Made by a program: the position numbers and the translations under genes
In this document: piece after piece, positions 39,600-49,095 of the stretch
Position numbering within the stretch: position 1 is the stretch's first letter
Layout of the letters: each line of letters opens with the position of its first letter
From: Candidatus Methanodesulfokora washburnensis
Lineage (GTDB): Archaea > Korarchaeota > Korarchaeia > Korarchaeales > Korarchaeaceae
DNA: 64,000 bases
Direction: 5' to 3'
Assembly: GCF_003947435.1 (NCBI RefSeq)
Contig: NZ_RCOS01000146.1
Coordinates: 1-64,000, forward strand
The notes under the pieces: generated by a model
Told to the model about the DNA's origin: nothing
Database searches by the model: none
Seen by the model: the letters and a program-made list of their open reading frames with translations, nothing else

Positions 39600-40340
39600 T
39601 TAGATCCTGCTAATTGCCTTTTTTATGATCTCCACTTTTTCTTTAATATTCTCTTCTCTCTCTACATAAGTCCCTATCACGATAATATCAGCTCCAGCCT
39701 TAGCTCTTTCTGCAGCAAGCTCAGGAGATCTTATTCCTCCTCCCACTATTACTCCAAGCTTTGTGTTCTCTGATACTATTTTCACAGCTTCGACTGGAAC
39801 TGGTTCCTCTGCACCACTTCCGGCCTCTAAGTAGACCCATCTCATTCCGAGAAGCTCTGCTGCTGTTGAATAAGCTAGAGCTATCTCTGGCTTCTTTCTA
39901 GGTATTGGATTAACCCATCCAACCCATCCTGCCGCACTTTTATGACCTGGCTCGAATATCAAATAGGCAGTCGGTATTGCCTCTATTCCCAGTCTCTTTA
40001 CGGTGATTGCAGCTAAAGCCTGAGCCTGTATTATCCAGTAGGGATTTGATGAGTTTAAAAGGGACATGAAAAGTATTGCATCTGCCTTTCCTGATACTCC
40101 GTCCACATTTCCAGGAAAGAGAATTACAGGAAGGGAAGCAGATTTTTTTATCGAGCTTACCACTTCATCTAGCATTGCACCTGCTCCTATTGATCCTCCC
40201 ACTAGTATTATGTCGGCTCCTCCCTTTTCAGCTTCGTATGCAATTTTCCCAGCTTTATCAGGTTCAGTCGAGAATGGATCTATAAGAATAGCAAGTAAAG
40301 CTTCCTCAGAAGACCTTCTTCTTATCTCGTCCTCTATCAT
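39600..40340 (-). CDS. Geranylgeranylglyceryl phosphate synthase
   Basis: GGGP synthase joins glycerol-1-phosphate to geranylgeranyl diphosphate, the first committed step of archaeal ether lipids. The TIM-barrel marks are LLAILIDPF, ADIILVGGSIG, PVILFPGNVDGVSGKADAILFMSLLNS and YLEAGSGAEEPVP with VIVGGGIRSPE as phosphate site. The 246 aa length is normal. With the IPP isomerase at 43.8 kb and the reductase at 6 kb, three steps of lipid synthesis are in this window. Confidence 0.94.
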   Translation of the reverse strand: MIEDEIRRRSSEEALLAILIDPFSTEPDKAGKIAYEAEKGGADIILVGGSIGAGAMLDEVVSSIKKSASLPVILFPGNVDGVSGKADAILFMSLLNSSNPYWIIQAQALAAITVKRLGIEAIPTAYLIFEPGHKSAAGWVGWVNPIPRKKPEIALAYSTAAELLGMRWVYLEAGSGAEEPVPVEAVKIVSENTKLGVIVGGGIRSPELAAERAKAGADIIVIGTYVEREENIKEKVEIIKKAISRI

Positions 40341-40393
40341 ATGGATCCTCTCCTAGCCTCACGCTTATTTAATAAATTGGCGTCCCTGTTTTT

Positions 40394-40930
40394 ATGGCCA
40401 TCCGTGTGCTTGCAGTAGATGATGCACCCTTTAAAAAAGGAGTTGATAAGTGGACCTTCATAGTCTGCCTTTTGTTCAGAGATCTAATTCTAGAGAAAGC
40501 AATAAAGGCTAGAATCGAGGTAGATGGTTCCGATGCAGAGGAGAAAATAGTGGAAGTAGTAAATAACCTCAGAGGAGAGGTTAACATCCTCATGCTACAT
40601 GGAACGACAATGGGTGGTTTTAACATGATAAACCTGAGCTCTCTCCACAACAAATTGGGGATTCCAGTAATATCATTCCTTGAAAGAGCTCCCAGAGATG
40701 ATCTGGTTGTTCATGCACTTAAATCCGCTGGAAAGGAGGATAAAATAGAGGATTTCTTGCGACAACCTAAGTATACTCCTTTTAAGACTAAATACGGGAT
40801 AATTCACTGCCTTTTTGAAGGTATAAATGAGAGAGAAGTCGAGGAAATTTTGAAAAGGTATTGCATTGAGTCAAAATTTCCAGAACAGTTAAGGATAGCC
40901 AATATAGTGGCATCCATTGCGAGATGCTAG
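40394..40930 (+). CDS. DUF99 (endonuclease V-like) protein
   Basis: A 178-aa protein of the archaeal DUF99/UPF0215 family, distantly like endonuclease V. RVLAVDDAPFKKG is the N-terminal acidic motif, MLHGTTMGGFNMINLSSLHNKLGIPVISF the core, and EQLRIANIVASIAR the end. Deoxyinosine repair is only a possibility; activity in the family is not settled. It starts with ATG 40394, diverging from the GGGP synthase gene, and ends three bases from the aIF5B gene. Confidence 0.85.
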   Translation: MAIRVLAVDDAPFKKGVDKWTFIVCLLFRDLILEKAIKARIEVDGSDAEEKIVEVVNNLRGEVNILMLHGTTMGGFNMINLSSLHNKLGIPVISFLERAPRDDLVVHALKSAGKEDKIEDFLRQPKYTPFKTKYGIIHCLFEGINEREVEEILKRYCIESKFPEQLRIANIVASIARC

Positions 40931-40932
40931 CT

Positions 40933-42735
40933 TCATTCCATTTTTCCATACTTAATCCAGAGTATTTTTCTATAAAGAGCTTTTTCCTGTTCACTGAGCT
41001 TTGAGAAGAACAATGATCTAAGCTTCTCATCTTCTATTTCTCTAACATCTGTATAGAGAACTTGACCTTCTTTTATGTTTCTTCCAACAACCCCTCCTTT
41101 TATCGAGATAGCTACCCTTTCACCAGCTCTAGCCATCTGCTTTCTGTTTCCTTCTTGTTGAATCTCAAGTACTGTCCCAACCTTCTTTCCTTTATCATTT
41201 ATAAGGGGATAGCCAGGTAGTATTCTTCCGGAAACAACCTCAACTCCTATTATAGCTGGATCGCTGTTTCTGAAGGTATAACCAGGGAGAAAAGTCAATT
41301 CTGCTGGAAATACCACAGTTGAAAGTAGCTTTTCCTCCAGCTTTCTTTCAACTTCAGCTATGTGTCCCTTCAGGCCTTCTACTAGTTCATATATTATGTT
41401 ACTTTTTATTATCCTAACTCCTCTCTCACCTGCCTCCTGCTCAACATCAGGCGGGACTCTAACATTAAATGCAAGAATTACTCCATATTTTTCATCCTCC
41501 TTCGAAATTATTGAGGCTTCAAACACATCTGATCTGCTTACATCTCCTATATCGCCTCTTCTTATTGGAATTCCTTCTGCTTGAAGCATACCGGATATCG
41601 CTTCCAAGGAGCCCAAAGCATCTGCTCTTACAATAACTCCTATCGCATCCGATCTTATAAGTATGCTCCTCACCTCTTCCTCTATTTCTCTTTTTATCTC
41701 TTCTGCCTCCTCTTCACTCTCCACGACATATATTGGGGCTCCTGGAATCACTTTATCCAGATCTGGAGCAACTATCATGATGCCAGAAGCAGCTTCTGCG
41801 AACTCAACTCTTTGAAATTTTGACTTTATCCTTATTTCTTCTAGCGGTCTTGGTCTCAATATCGCTCTAACCCTTGTTATAACAGAGGAATCAACACCTC
41901 CTATGAGTATTCGATCTCCCTCTCTTAGGATCCCATCGTATAAAATTGCTGCAACTACAGTGCCCTTTCCGGGCTCCTTCTTCACTTCAAGAACCACTCC
42001 TCTTCCTTTTCTCCCACTTATCTCCAGCTTATCCAGCATGTACCTCTGGACTAATCCTATTAGAACAGCTATAAGATCCGGAATTCCTTCCCCTGTCATC
42101 GCACTTGTTGGAACTATTGCTAGTTTCTTTGTAAAATCCCTTACTCTATCATATCTATCTGAATCAAAGCCCATCTCAGCAAGCTGTCCAACCACCCTGT
42201 AGAGAAGTCTGTCAAGCTCAGCTATTGTCTGCGGACTTTGATCATTTACTGCCTCTATGAAAGGCCTCCCCTCCACAGATTTCCATCCCTCAAGTGTGTC
42301 TATCTTGTTTAGTGCCACGACAAACGGAGTTTTTCTCAGCCTCAGTATATTTATTGATTCTACTGTCTGTTGCTGAACTCCACTGTGCACATCAACAACA
42401 AGAATTGCTATATCTGCTAGTGATCCTCCTCTCCTCCTGAGATTTGTAAATGCCTCATGCCCGGGTAAATCTATGAAAAGAAGTCCCTTTGCCTTAAACT
42501 CAAATTTTAGTCCTATCTTCTTGAAAATAGGATCACAAAGAGATTTTATGACGTCATATGGAACTTCTGATGCTCCTACATGCTGTGTTATAGCCCCCGG
42601 TTCTTTTGCAGCTACTCTTGTCTTCCTTATGTAATCCAACAACGAAGTTTTGCCAGCATCGACATGACCTAGCACTGCAACAAGGGGCTGTCTGTACACC
42701 TTCTGATGGGACACATCAATCTCCCTCCTAAACAT
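40933..42735 (-). CDS. infB: Translation initiation factor aIF5B
   Basis: A 600-aa GTPase that joins ribosomal subunits with initiator tRNA. P-loop GHVDAGKTS, switch II DLPGHEAF, NKID and the SAM/TG motif are all present in the first 220 residues. Domain II (about 230-340), domain III (SDAIGVIVRADALGSLEAI), domain IV and the C-terminal helix (LFFSKLSEQEKALYRKIL) follow, with no intein. It is the last gene of the L7Ae-S28e-L24e-aIF5B cluster; the nucleoside diphosphate kinase gene often found in it is absent. Confidence 0.95.
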   Translation of the reverse strand: MFRREIDVSHQKVYRQPLVAVLGHVDAGKTSLLDYIRKTRVAAKEPGAITQHVGASEVPYDVIKSLCDPIFKKIGLKFEFKAKGLLFIDLPGHEAFTNLRRRGGSLADIAILVVDVHSGVQQQTVESINILRLRKTPFVVALNKIDTLEGWKSVEGRPFIEAVNDQSPQTIAELDRLLYRVVGQLAEMGFDSDRYDRVRDFTKKLAIVPTSAMTGEGIPDLIAVLIGLVQRYMLDKLEISGRKGRGVVLEVKKEPGKGTVVAAILYDGILREGDRILIGGVDSSVITRVRAILRPRPLEEIRIKSKFQRVEFAEAASGIMIVAPDLDKVIPGAPIYVVESEEEAEEIKREIEEEVRSILIRSDAIGVIVRADALGSLEAISGMLQAEGIPIRRGDIGDVSRSDVFEASIISKEDEKYGVILAFNVRVPPDVEQEAGERGVRIIKSNIIYELVEGLKGHIAEVERKLEEKLLSTVVFPAELTFLPGYTFRNSDPAIIGVEVVSGRILPGYPLINDKGKKVGTVLEIQQEGNRKQMARAGERVAISIKGGVVGRNIKEGQVLYTDVREIEDEKLRSLFFSKLSEQEKALYRKILWIKYGKME

Positions 42736-42830
42736 GCTAAAGAACTTATTTAATATTTACTCAGCATTAAGATAACCACATTACCTCCAGTTGCTTCAAT
42801 GCTTTAATAATGAAAAACTTGTATATAAAG

Positions 42831-43022
42831 TTAGCTACTCATGGATTTGGCAACCCACTTCAATTTCTTGGGATTCCTTCCCAGTTTTATCATGTTCTTC
42901 ATGCATTTAGACGAACAAAAGAACAGTATCGATCCGTCAGATCTCACGTACATAATCCCAGTTCCAGGGGGAATTTTCCTACCACAAAGCTTGCATTTTC
43001 TAGCAAGAGAGCTAACTGACAT
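42831..43022 (-). CDS. rpl24e: Ribosomal protein L24e
   Basis: A 63-aa zinc-ribbon ribosomal protein: [17 protein letters not shown] and [24 protein letters not shown], the full L24e signature with CxxC/CxxxC. GTG 43031 is in frame, but ATG 43022 with GAGGTG seven bases before it is preferred. It directly follows S28e. Confidence 0.95.
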   Translation of the reverse strand: MSVSSLARKCKLCGRKIPPGTGIMYVRSDGSILFFCSSKCMKNMIKLGRNPKKLKWVAKSMSS

Positions 43023-43032
43023 AAATAACACC

Positions 43033-43251
43033 TCACTTCGGCTTCAGTTTCCTAGCTTCTATTTCAGTTTCCCTTAAGAGCAGTATATCTCCTACTTTCA
43101 CGGCTCCCTTCACATTCCTAGTCAGCACTCTTCCCTTATCCCTACCGGCCAGAATCTTGGCTCTCACTTGCGTAACATCGCCTGCTATTCCAGTTCTTCC
43201 TATTATCTCAACAACCTCCGCAGGAAATGCTTTGTCCTCCTTTTCTGGCAT
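43033..43251 (-). CDS. rps28e: Ribosomal protein S28e
   Basis: A 72-aa small-subunit protein: [27 protein letters not shown], then [26 protein letters not shown]. The S28e motif and the basic end are complete. It sits between L7Ae and L24e in the standard order. Confidence 0.96.
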   Translation of the reverse strand: MPEKEDKAFPAEVVEIIGRTGIAGDVTQVRAKILAGRDKGRVLTRNVKGAVKVGDILLLRETEIEARKLKPK

Positions 43252-43318
43252 CTATACCCCCTTTATCTAGAGGATCTTGCAACCCGGTATTTAAATTTTT
43301 ATGGGAAAGATAAAGGAT

Positions 43319-43711
43319 CTATTGTGGGGTTCCTCTTATCTCATTTATCTTCCCCTTTATAGCATCTATGAGATTTCCTGCTTGTCCTGGATCTACTATA
43401 GCCACAGAAGATGAAGCAACTTCTAATCCAGCAGCTTTTCCAAGCTCAAGTTTACTTGGAACGTATGCATATGGTACCTTTCTCTCATCGCAGAGCAGTG
43501 GAAGGTGCGCCACTATTTCTGGAGGATTGACATCCTCTGCTATCACTACAAACTTTGCTTCTCCTCTTTCTATGGCTTTTGTTGTCTCGTTTACCCCCTT
43601 TCTTAGCTTTCCACCTGAAGTCCTCACAAGATTTACCATTTCATATATCTTTGGAATTACGTCATCCGGAACCTTGAACTTCACATAGAAGGGTTTGTCA
43701 CTTCTGCTCAT
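43319..43711 (-). CDS. rpl7ae: Ribosomal protein L7Ae
   Basis: A 130-aa RNA-binding protein that recognises kink-turns in 23S rRNA, box C/D and H/ACA RNAs and RNase [50 protein letters not shown] is the family core. It should bind the box C/D sRNA found at 37.2 kb. GGGAGGGAATG is the ribosome site, and CTTTAATACC near 43747-43756 (minus strand) is a TATA candidate. It is the first gene of the L7Ae-S28e-L24e-aIF5B cluster. Confidence 0.96.
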   Translation of the reverse strand: MSRSDKPFYVKFKVPDDVIPKIYEMVNLVRTSGGKLRKGVNETTKAIERGEAKFVVIAEDVNPPEIVAHLPLLCDERKVPYAYVPSKLELGKAAGLEVASSSVAIVDPGQAGNLIDAIKGKINEIRGTPQ

Positions 43712-43769
43712 TCTTCATTCCCTCCCACCGGCCTTGTGCAAATGAGGTATTAAAGCATTACTTCCATAA

Positions 43770-44837
43770 CTAAAGTATATTTCTCTGCAGAGCCCATTCG
43801 AGAGTCCTGCCTGTTAAAACAAATCTCCTCGACAGCCTCAGCTCCTCCACAGATCTTGAGTTTGTTAAAGCCATCGATAACCTTAGCTCTTCTATCATCC
43901 TCTTTAATAAAGATCTTATTCCATCAAGCCCTTCTCTTTTAAACGAAACTAAAAATGGCCTAGCTGCTCCAACGAAGTGAGCCCCCAAGGCTATTGCTTT
44001 TGCTGCATCTATTCCAGTTCTTATTCCCCCAGATCCTATTATTTTAGCCCTCTTTATATGTTTTCTCACTTCTATTATGCCAATAACTGTTGGAATCCCC
44101 CAGTTTATAAAATTGTATGCTGTATCCCTTCTCAATCCGCCTGATCTGCTCCCTTCTATAACTGCCCAATTTGTCCCACCAGCTCCAGCTACATCTATGT
44201 ATGAGGCACCTGCTGACTCCAGCAAAGTTGCTACTTCTCCAGAAATACCGTTTCCAACTTCTTTCACGACTAAAGGTACATCTACCTCCCTAGAAATATC
44301 AACTAGATTGCTAAAGAGCTCTGGAAACTCTCTGCAACCCTCAGGCTGAAGGAGCTCTTGAAGAAAGTTCAGATGGATCGCCAGAGCATCTGCTTCTATT
44401 GCCTCAACAACAGCTTTTGCATTCTCAACAGCTTTTTCTGTTGATATATGAGACATGCCCAAATTTGCTATTAGAGGTACATCAGGTGCCCTTTCCCTAA
44501 CTATTTTATATGTATCTATTAGAGATTTATCCTCTAGCATTGCTCTTTGGCTTCCGACGCCTATCGCAACACCAAATTCCGATGCTGCTATTGCTAGTGC
44601 TTCATTTATCCCCTTAGAGAGGTCACTCCCTCCTGTTATTGCTTCTATTATTATTGGTGCTTTTACAGGCTTACCGGCAAAATTGGAGCTTAGATCTACT
44701 TCATCAGGGGATATATCAGGAAGTGCATGATGTAGGAGAATCACTTCATCAAACCAATTCATCTCTTTCCTTTCTACACTCTCCAAAAGGGCCAGTTCTA
44801 TGTGCTCAATTTTTCTTTTAGATGTCTCATTCTGCAC
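43770..44837 (-). CDS. fni: Type 2 isopentenyl-diphosphate isomerase
   Basis: A 355-aa FMN- and NADPH-dependent enzyme that interconverts IPP and DMAPP. RKIEHIELALLESV opens it, APIIIEAITGGS, GVAIGVGSQRAMLED, the LQELLQPEGCREF active-site glutamine stretch and AGAGGTNWAVIEGSR follow. The FMN site GSGGIRTGIDAAKAIALGA is near the end. It starts with GTG 44837, eleven bases inside the Memo gene, the last gene of the RpoN-S2-Memo-Fni operon. Confidence 0.94.
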   Translation of the reverse strand: MQNETSKRKIEHIELALLESVERKEMNWFDEVILLHHALPDISPDEVDLSSNFAGKPVKAPIIIEAITGGSDLSKGINEALAIAASEFGVAIGVGSQRAMLEDKSLIDTYKIVRERAPDVPLIANLGMSHISTEKAVENAKAVVEAIEADALAIHLNFLQELLQPEGCREFPELFSNLVDISREVDVPLVVKEVGNGISGEVATLLESAGASYIDVAGAGGTNWAVIEGSRSGGLRRDTAYNFINWGIPTVIGIIEVRKHIKRAKIIGSGGIRTGIDAAKAIALGAHFVGAARPFLVSFKREGLDGIRSLLKRMIEELRLSMALTNSRSVEELRLSRRFVLTGRTLEWALQRNIL

Positions 44838-45672
44838 GAAATATCACCGATGCGTACCCGACAACCGATCCCCTTTCTCCAGTCATCTCTCCACTTGTCA
44901 TGTATCTAACCAGCTCCCCCTTTTTCACCCCACAGAGCTTTGAGAACTCGATGGCAATAGCGACAGGACTTGGACCGCACATAGATATTCCATGCTCATA
45001 TATGGCGTTGAACAATCCCTCTGAATCCATCTCTACTATCCTCCTCAGAGCAATTTCATCCTTCTTCCTAGCTATATCATCTGGCTCGTAGTGAGTCATA
45101 TCAGAGGAAGCAATGACAATGGCATCTATTGAGTTTTCTTTCACAATTCTCCATATCGCATTTCCTATGCTTCTAGAGAATCCCTCATCCTGATCCAAGA
45201 CTATCATCGGCACTATTTTTATATCCCCAAATATTGCTTGAATAAATGGTAATTGAACCTCGACTGAGTGCTCCATTGTGTGAGGTGAGTTCTCCAACCT
45301 TATCCCACTGACCTCTTTTGAAAGCCTTCTTGATATATCTAAATCAACGCTCACCAATCCTAATGGTGTTTCCCACTCCTCATAAAGCGGGATTGATGCT
45401 CTTCCTCCAATTCCTGTGTGATTAGGTCCTATTATGAAGAATATTTCTGGCTTTCCATCTTTAGAGAGCTCATAATACCCAGCAGCTGCCGTTGGACCAG
45501 AATACACGTATCCCGCATGAGGAGAAACGATGCCCTTTATTTTCCTGTTTCCTGAAACACCTTTTGGTATTCCCTCAAATCCAGCTCTTTTGAAAGCCCA
45601 TTCCAGCATTCTGATTAGATCTTCTTTCCTATCAGGATAAAAGCTTCCAGAAACTGCAGGAGATCTTCTCAT
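44827..45672 (-). CDS. Memo family protein
   Basis: A 281-aa Memo-like protein. RRSPAVSGSFYPD is the family start, VSPHAGYVYSGPTAAAGYY holds the metal-ligand-like histidine, and SSDMTHYEPDD with SMCGPSP are further conserved sites. The fold resembles class III extradiol dioxygenases. A role in metal or redox chemistry is proposed for the family. Its ATG overlaps the rpsB stop by one base. AMMECR1, a protein that is linked to Memo in other genomes, is encoded at 57.2 kb. Confidence 0.9.
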   Translation of the reverse strand: MRRSPAVSGSFYPDRKEDLIRMLEWAFKRAGFEGIPKGVSGNRKIKGIVSPHAGYVYSGPTAAAGYYELSKDGKPEIFFIIGPNHTGIGGRASIPLYEEWETPLGLVSVDLDISRRLSKEVSGIRLENSPHTMEHSVEVQLPFIQAIFGDIKIVPMIVLDQDEGFSRSIGNAIWRIVKENSIDAIVIASSDMTHYEPDDIARKKDEIALRRIVEMDSEGLFNAIYEHGISMCGPSPVAIAIEFSKLCGVKKGELVRYMTSGEMTGERGSVVGYASVIFRAE

Positions 45673-46328
45673 TATTTCAGCCCTATTATCCTAGTGGCAA
45701 AACTATCATAACCCTCTGGAAGCTCCCCGTCTGGGGGTATAGATCCTCTAGCCCTGAGAACTTCTCTTGTGAGAAGCCAAAATATGAAGGCCAAAGCTCT
45801 TCTTCCCTTGTTGTTTGTCGGTATTGCCAAGTCTATATATTCCAGCGTGTTATCCGCGTCGACCAGTGCCACAACTGGTATTCCTACTTTAACAGCTTCA
45901 TCATGTATCTGCTTGTCAACTCTCGGATCGGAGAGCAGTACAACCTCTGGTTCGATGTAGAGAGGAGCTTGTGGATTGGTTAGCACCCCTGGCAATATTC
46001 TGCCAGTTATGGCTCTGCATCCAGTGTACTCCGAGAATTTTTTAACCGGCCTAAAGCCATATATTCTAGCTGATACCGCCAGAACAGCATCTGGAGGAAA
46101 TCTTGATATAAACTTTGCCGCTATTCTTATTCTTTCGTCTGTCTTCTTTATATTCAGCATTGAGAGACCATCGGATCTTATTTTGTATATAAAACGGCTC
46201 ATATCCTTGGTTCGCATTTTGGAACCGACATGAATTCCGGCTGACAGATATTTCTGCTTCGGTACCAAAAGCTCGCTGTCATCCACCATAGGTATGTTGT
46301 ACAGATCGGATTTTCTATCCGACAACAC
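45672..46328 (-). CDS. rpsB: Ribosomal protein S2 (uS2)
   Basis: A small-subunit protein, up to 218 aa. KYLSAGIHVGSKMRTKDMSRFIYKIRSDGLSMLNI is the archaeal S2 opening; LSDPRVDKQIHDEAVKVGIPVVALVDADN and IDLAIPTNNKGRRALAFIFWLLTREVL follow. The start is unclear: GTG 46328 is only one or two bases behind GGAGGTGA, TTG 46325 has better spacing, and ATG 46289 is further in. It follows RpoN closely. Confidence 0.95.
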   Translation of the reverse strand: MLSDRKSDLYNIPMVDDSELLVPKQKYLSAGIHVGSKMRTKDMSRFIYKIRSDGLSMLNIKKTDERIRIAAKFISRFPPDAVLAVSARIYGFRPVKKFSEYTGCRAITGRILPGVLTNPQAPLYIEPEVVLLSDPRVDKQIHDEAVKVGIPVVALVDADNTLEYIDLAIPTNNKGRRALAFIFWLLTREVLRARGSIPPDGELPEGYDSFATRIIGLK

Positions 46329-46329
46329 A

Positions 46330-46518
46330 TCACCTCCTCATCGACACAACTTCCCTGATCTCCACATGACTGAGAAACATCCTTCTACAGCAGTATCTTT
46401 CTATTCCTAGCAAATCTAAGACATCCTCTGGGTTCTCCCCAGCCCTCACTCTCTTTATATATTCTTCCCACTTGTCTCCTATTAGCTTTCCGCATGAGAA
46501 ACATCTTATGGGGAACAT
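46330..46518 (-). CDS. rpoN: RNA polymerase subunit N (Rpb10)
   Basis: A 62-aa zinc-binding subunit of archaeal RNA polymerase. [14 protein letters not shown] and [17 protein letters not shown] give the CxxC...CC zinc site and match Rpb10. The frame is open back to 46548, but ATG 46518 is the family start. It begins the RpoN-S2-Memo-Fni operon. Confidence 0.97.
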   Translation of the reverse strand: MFPIRCFSCGKLIGDKWEEYIKRVRAGENPEDVLDLLGIERYCCRRMFLSHVEIREVVSMRR

Positions 46519-46598
46519 CAACACTCCTCTTGCGATGATCAATATCACCGGTTAAAAAGTTAAGGGCTACCTCCCATCTAGATAATAGAGGTGTGATC

Positions 46599-47582
46599 AT
46601 GTTCGAGTTGTGGGTTGAGAAGTACAGGCCAAAAAGGCTAAAGGATATAGTTGGACAGGATGAAGTGATAGAAGCCCTAACGGGATTTGTTGAGAAGAGA
46701 TCAATGCCGCATCTCCTGTTTGCCGGACCAGCTGGGACAGGAAAGACCACAACTGCTTTAGCTCTTGCAAATGAAATTTATGGCTCTGAGGAGCTTGTTT
46801 CTGCTAACTATATGGAGTTGAATGCCTCAGATGAGAGAGGAATAGATACAATAAGGGTGAAGATAAAAGATTTTGCTAAGACAAAAGCTCTTGGAGAAGT
46901 TCCATTCAAGATAATACATTTAGATGAGGCCGATAATCTCACATCCGATGCACAGCAGGCTCTTAGAAGGATAATGGAGATGTATTCAAGCAATGTTAGG
47001 TTCATATTAGCTTGTAACTATTCATCCAAAATAATAGATCCTATTCAATCAAGATGCGCTGTCTTTAGATTTAATCCCTTGACTGATGATGCCATAATAA
47101 AGAGGTTGAGCTACATAGCAGAACAGGAGAAGATCCAGATAGGGGATGATGGATTCAAGGCAATAGCTTATGTTGCTGAGGGAGATCTAAGAAAGGCCAT
47201 AAATATACTACAAACGGCATTTGCTGTTGCAAAAGGAAAAATAAGCCCGGAAATAGTGTACAAAATATCTGGTTTAGCCATGCCAGAAGAGGTAAATGAC
47301 ATAATACGCCTAGCTCTAGAGGGTCAGTTCCTAGAGGCGAGAACATCCGTGAGGAATTTGATGATAAACTATGGAATCTCTGCTGAAGATCTGGTTAGAC
47401 AGCTCCATAGACAGATATTGCAGTATGATGGTATAGATGATGTAAAAAAGGCTGAGATAGTCTCCTATATAGGAGAGATAGATTTTAGACTGGCTGAGGG
47501 CGGAAATGGAGATATACAGATAAGCGCACTTCTATCAAAAATAGCCTCCATAGGAAGGGGGTCTCATGCTTCCGTGGGTTGA
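46599..47582 (+). CDS. rfcS: Replication factor C small subunit
   Basis: The AAA+ clamp-loader small subunit (327 aa from ATG 46599). WVEKYRPKRLKDIVGQ is the RFC box, FAGPAGTGKTTTALALA Walker A, HLDEADNLT Walker B and SRCAVFRF the arginine-finger region (SRC). It loads PCNA on DNA with RfcL. GTG 46593 is also in frame, but GAGGTGATC stands just before ATG 46599. It diverges from rpoN, and rfcL overlaps its end by 17 bases. It shares a 49-nt identical block with rfcL. Confidence 0.96.
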   Translation: MFELWVEKYRPKRLKDIVGQDEVIEALTGFVEKRSMPHLLFAGPAGTGKTTTALALANEIYGSEELVSANYMELNASDERGIDTIRVKIKDFAKTKALGEVPFKIIHLDEADNLTSDAQQALRRIMEMYSSNVRFILACNYSSKIIDPIQSRCAVFRFNPLTDDAIIKRLSYIAEQEKIQIGDDGFKAIAYVAEGDLRKAINILQTAFAVAKGKISPEIVYKISGLAMPEEVNDIIRLALEGQFLEARTSVRNLMINYGISAEDLVRQLHRQILQYDGIDDVKKAEIVSYIGEIDFRLAEGGNGDIQISALLSKIASIGRGSHASVG

Positions 47583-48789
47583 GAAGTACAGGCCAAAAAG
47601 GCTAAAGGATATAGTTGGACAGAATGAAGCTATCGAACAGATAATGAAGTGGATAGAGGATGTAAGAGCAGGAAAAAAGGTTAAACCTCTGCTGATATAT
47701 GGACCAGCTGGGACAGGAAAGACCACAGCGGCATACGCAATAGCAAATGAACTTGGATATGATATAGTTGAGATAAACTGCGCCGATTTGAGAGATAAGG
47801 AAAAGTTAAACAGAGTGCTTGGAGGATTAGGATCATTCTCTCTTATCGAAGAGTCGCCAAGAATAATCCTCTTTGATGAGGTTGATGCCCTTCCAGCGGA
47901 AGGAAAAACAATATCCTCTCTTCTCAAGGAGATACTCTCAAGAGGAGACATGCCTGTTGTAATGACAGCCAATGATGTATATGAGAAGCATATGTATGGA
48001 ATAAGGAACTTGGCTGATACTGTTGAGTTCAAAAAGCTCGGTGTCAGGGATATTGTGAAAGTTCTGTCCAAGATAGCCACAATGGAAAAGGTAAACCTAC
48101 CTGAGGAAGCAATAAAGAAAATAGCATCCGGATCTGATGGAGATCTGAGATCTGCTATAAATGATCTTCAGTCTCTAGCTGAGGGATCTGCCGATCTGGT
48201 AAACTACTATGGAAAGATATTTGGCCAAAGAGACAGAGAAGCTGATATATTCAGAGTATTAGGATCTGTTTTCTCTGGCAAATATTGCACCAGAACAAGG
48301 TTCTTAACAAGCACACTGGACATGGATCAAGATATGTTCATGCGATGGATTGAGGAAAATCTCCCAATAGCAATAAAGGATCCCCCTTCTCTGTCTCTTG
48401 CTTATGAATATGTCTCTTTAGCTGATATATTCAGATCAAGAATTGTGAGAACGGGAAATTGGAAGTTAATGACTTACATAAATGAATTTTTGACCTTAGG
48501 CGTTTGCTCAGCCAAATCTCTCAGCAAATCGTCAGGATTTGTGAAGTTCAAGTTTCCATCTATAATAAAAGAGCTGGCATCTACAAAGGAGGAAAGAGCT
48601 GAACTTAAGGATGTACTAAGAAAAATAGCCAAAAACACCCATACCTCGAGCAATGTTGTGAGAAGAGAAATTCTTCCACTTATAGCTGCCCTCTGCAAGA
48701 GGAATAAAGACTTAATGAGAAAAATTGCTAGGGATATAGGAGTGGAAGAGGATCAGCTAGAGAGCATAATCGAATCTATAAAAATATAA
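47566..48789 (+). CDS. rfcL: Replication factor C large subunit
   Basis: The large clamp-loader subunit, 407 aa. WVEKYRPKRLKDIVGQ, then IYGPAGTGKTTAAYAIA (Walker A) and LFDEVDALPAEG (Walker B) make the AAA+ core; a helical domain and a C-terminal collar follow (to 407). The lysine-rich PCNA-binding tail seen in some RfcL is not evident. It starts inside the rfcS end. The 5' part is nearly identical at DNA level to rfcS over two short blocks, which is unusual for these old paralogs. Confidence 0.95.
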   Translation: MLPWVEKYRPKRLKDIVGQNEAIEQIMKWIEDVRAGKKVKPLLIYGPAGTGKTTAAYAIANELGYDIVEINCADLRDKEKLNRVLGGLGSFSLIEESPRIILFDEVDALPAEGKTISSLLKEILSRGDMPVVMTANDVYEKHMYGIRNLADTVEFKKLGVRDIVKVLSKIATMEKVNLPEEAIKKIASGSDGDLRSAINDLQSLAEGSADLVNYYGKIFGQRDREADIFRVLGSVFSGKYCTRTRFLTSTLDMDQDMFMRWIEENLPIAIKDPPSLSLAYEYVSLADIFRSRIVRTGNWKLMTYINEFLTLGVCSAKSLSKSSGFVKFKFPSIIKELASTKEERAELKDVLRKIAKNTHTSSNVVRREILPLIAALCKRNKDLMRKIARDIGVEEDQLESIIESIKI

Positions 48790-48792
48790 TCT

Positions 48793-49095
48793 TTAAGTTC
48801 CAGTTTTTCCACTTCTTCCAGAGAGTGAAAGAAGGAAGTTTCTTATCTCTACAGTTAGGGGATTATTATAATTAAGATAAAAAACTCTTATCCTCCCAAA
48901 TCTCTTTTCTCCAACTATTCCCCTGCTCAAAAGGGCATTTAAATGCCTGCTTACAGCCATATAGCTTAGTCCTGTTTCCCTAGATATCCTCATTATGTTT
49001 GCCTCTTCTTTCAGAAATAAGAATACTATTATTTTTAATCTAGGTGCCGGAGCCAGTACTTCCTCTAGGTTTCCCAGATAATCCAATTGACTCAA
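48793..49095 (-). CDS. ArsR-like winged-helix protein
   Basis: A 100-aa DNA-binding protein with one winged-helix domain: LEEVLAPAPRLKIIVFLFLKEEANIMRISRETGLSYMAVSRHLNALLSRG, wing GEKRFGRIRVFYLN, and a helix at the end. It resembles ArsR/MarR-type regulators in archaea. It starts with TTG 49095, overlapping the Orc1/Cdc6 stop by three bases (TTGA), so it may take part in regulation tied to replication. Ligand unknown. Confidence 0.75.
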   Translation of the reverse strand: MSQLDYLGNLEEVLAPAPRLKIIVFLFLKEEANIMRISRETGLSYMAVSRHLNALLSRGIVGEKRFGRIRVFYLNYNNPLTVEIRNFLLSLSGRSGKTGT

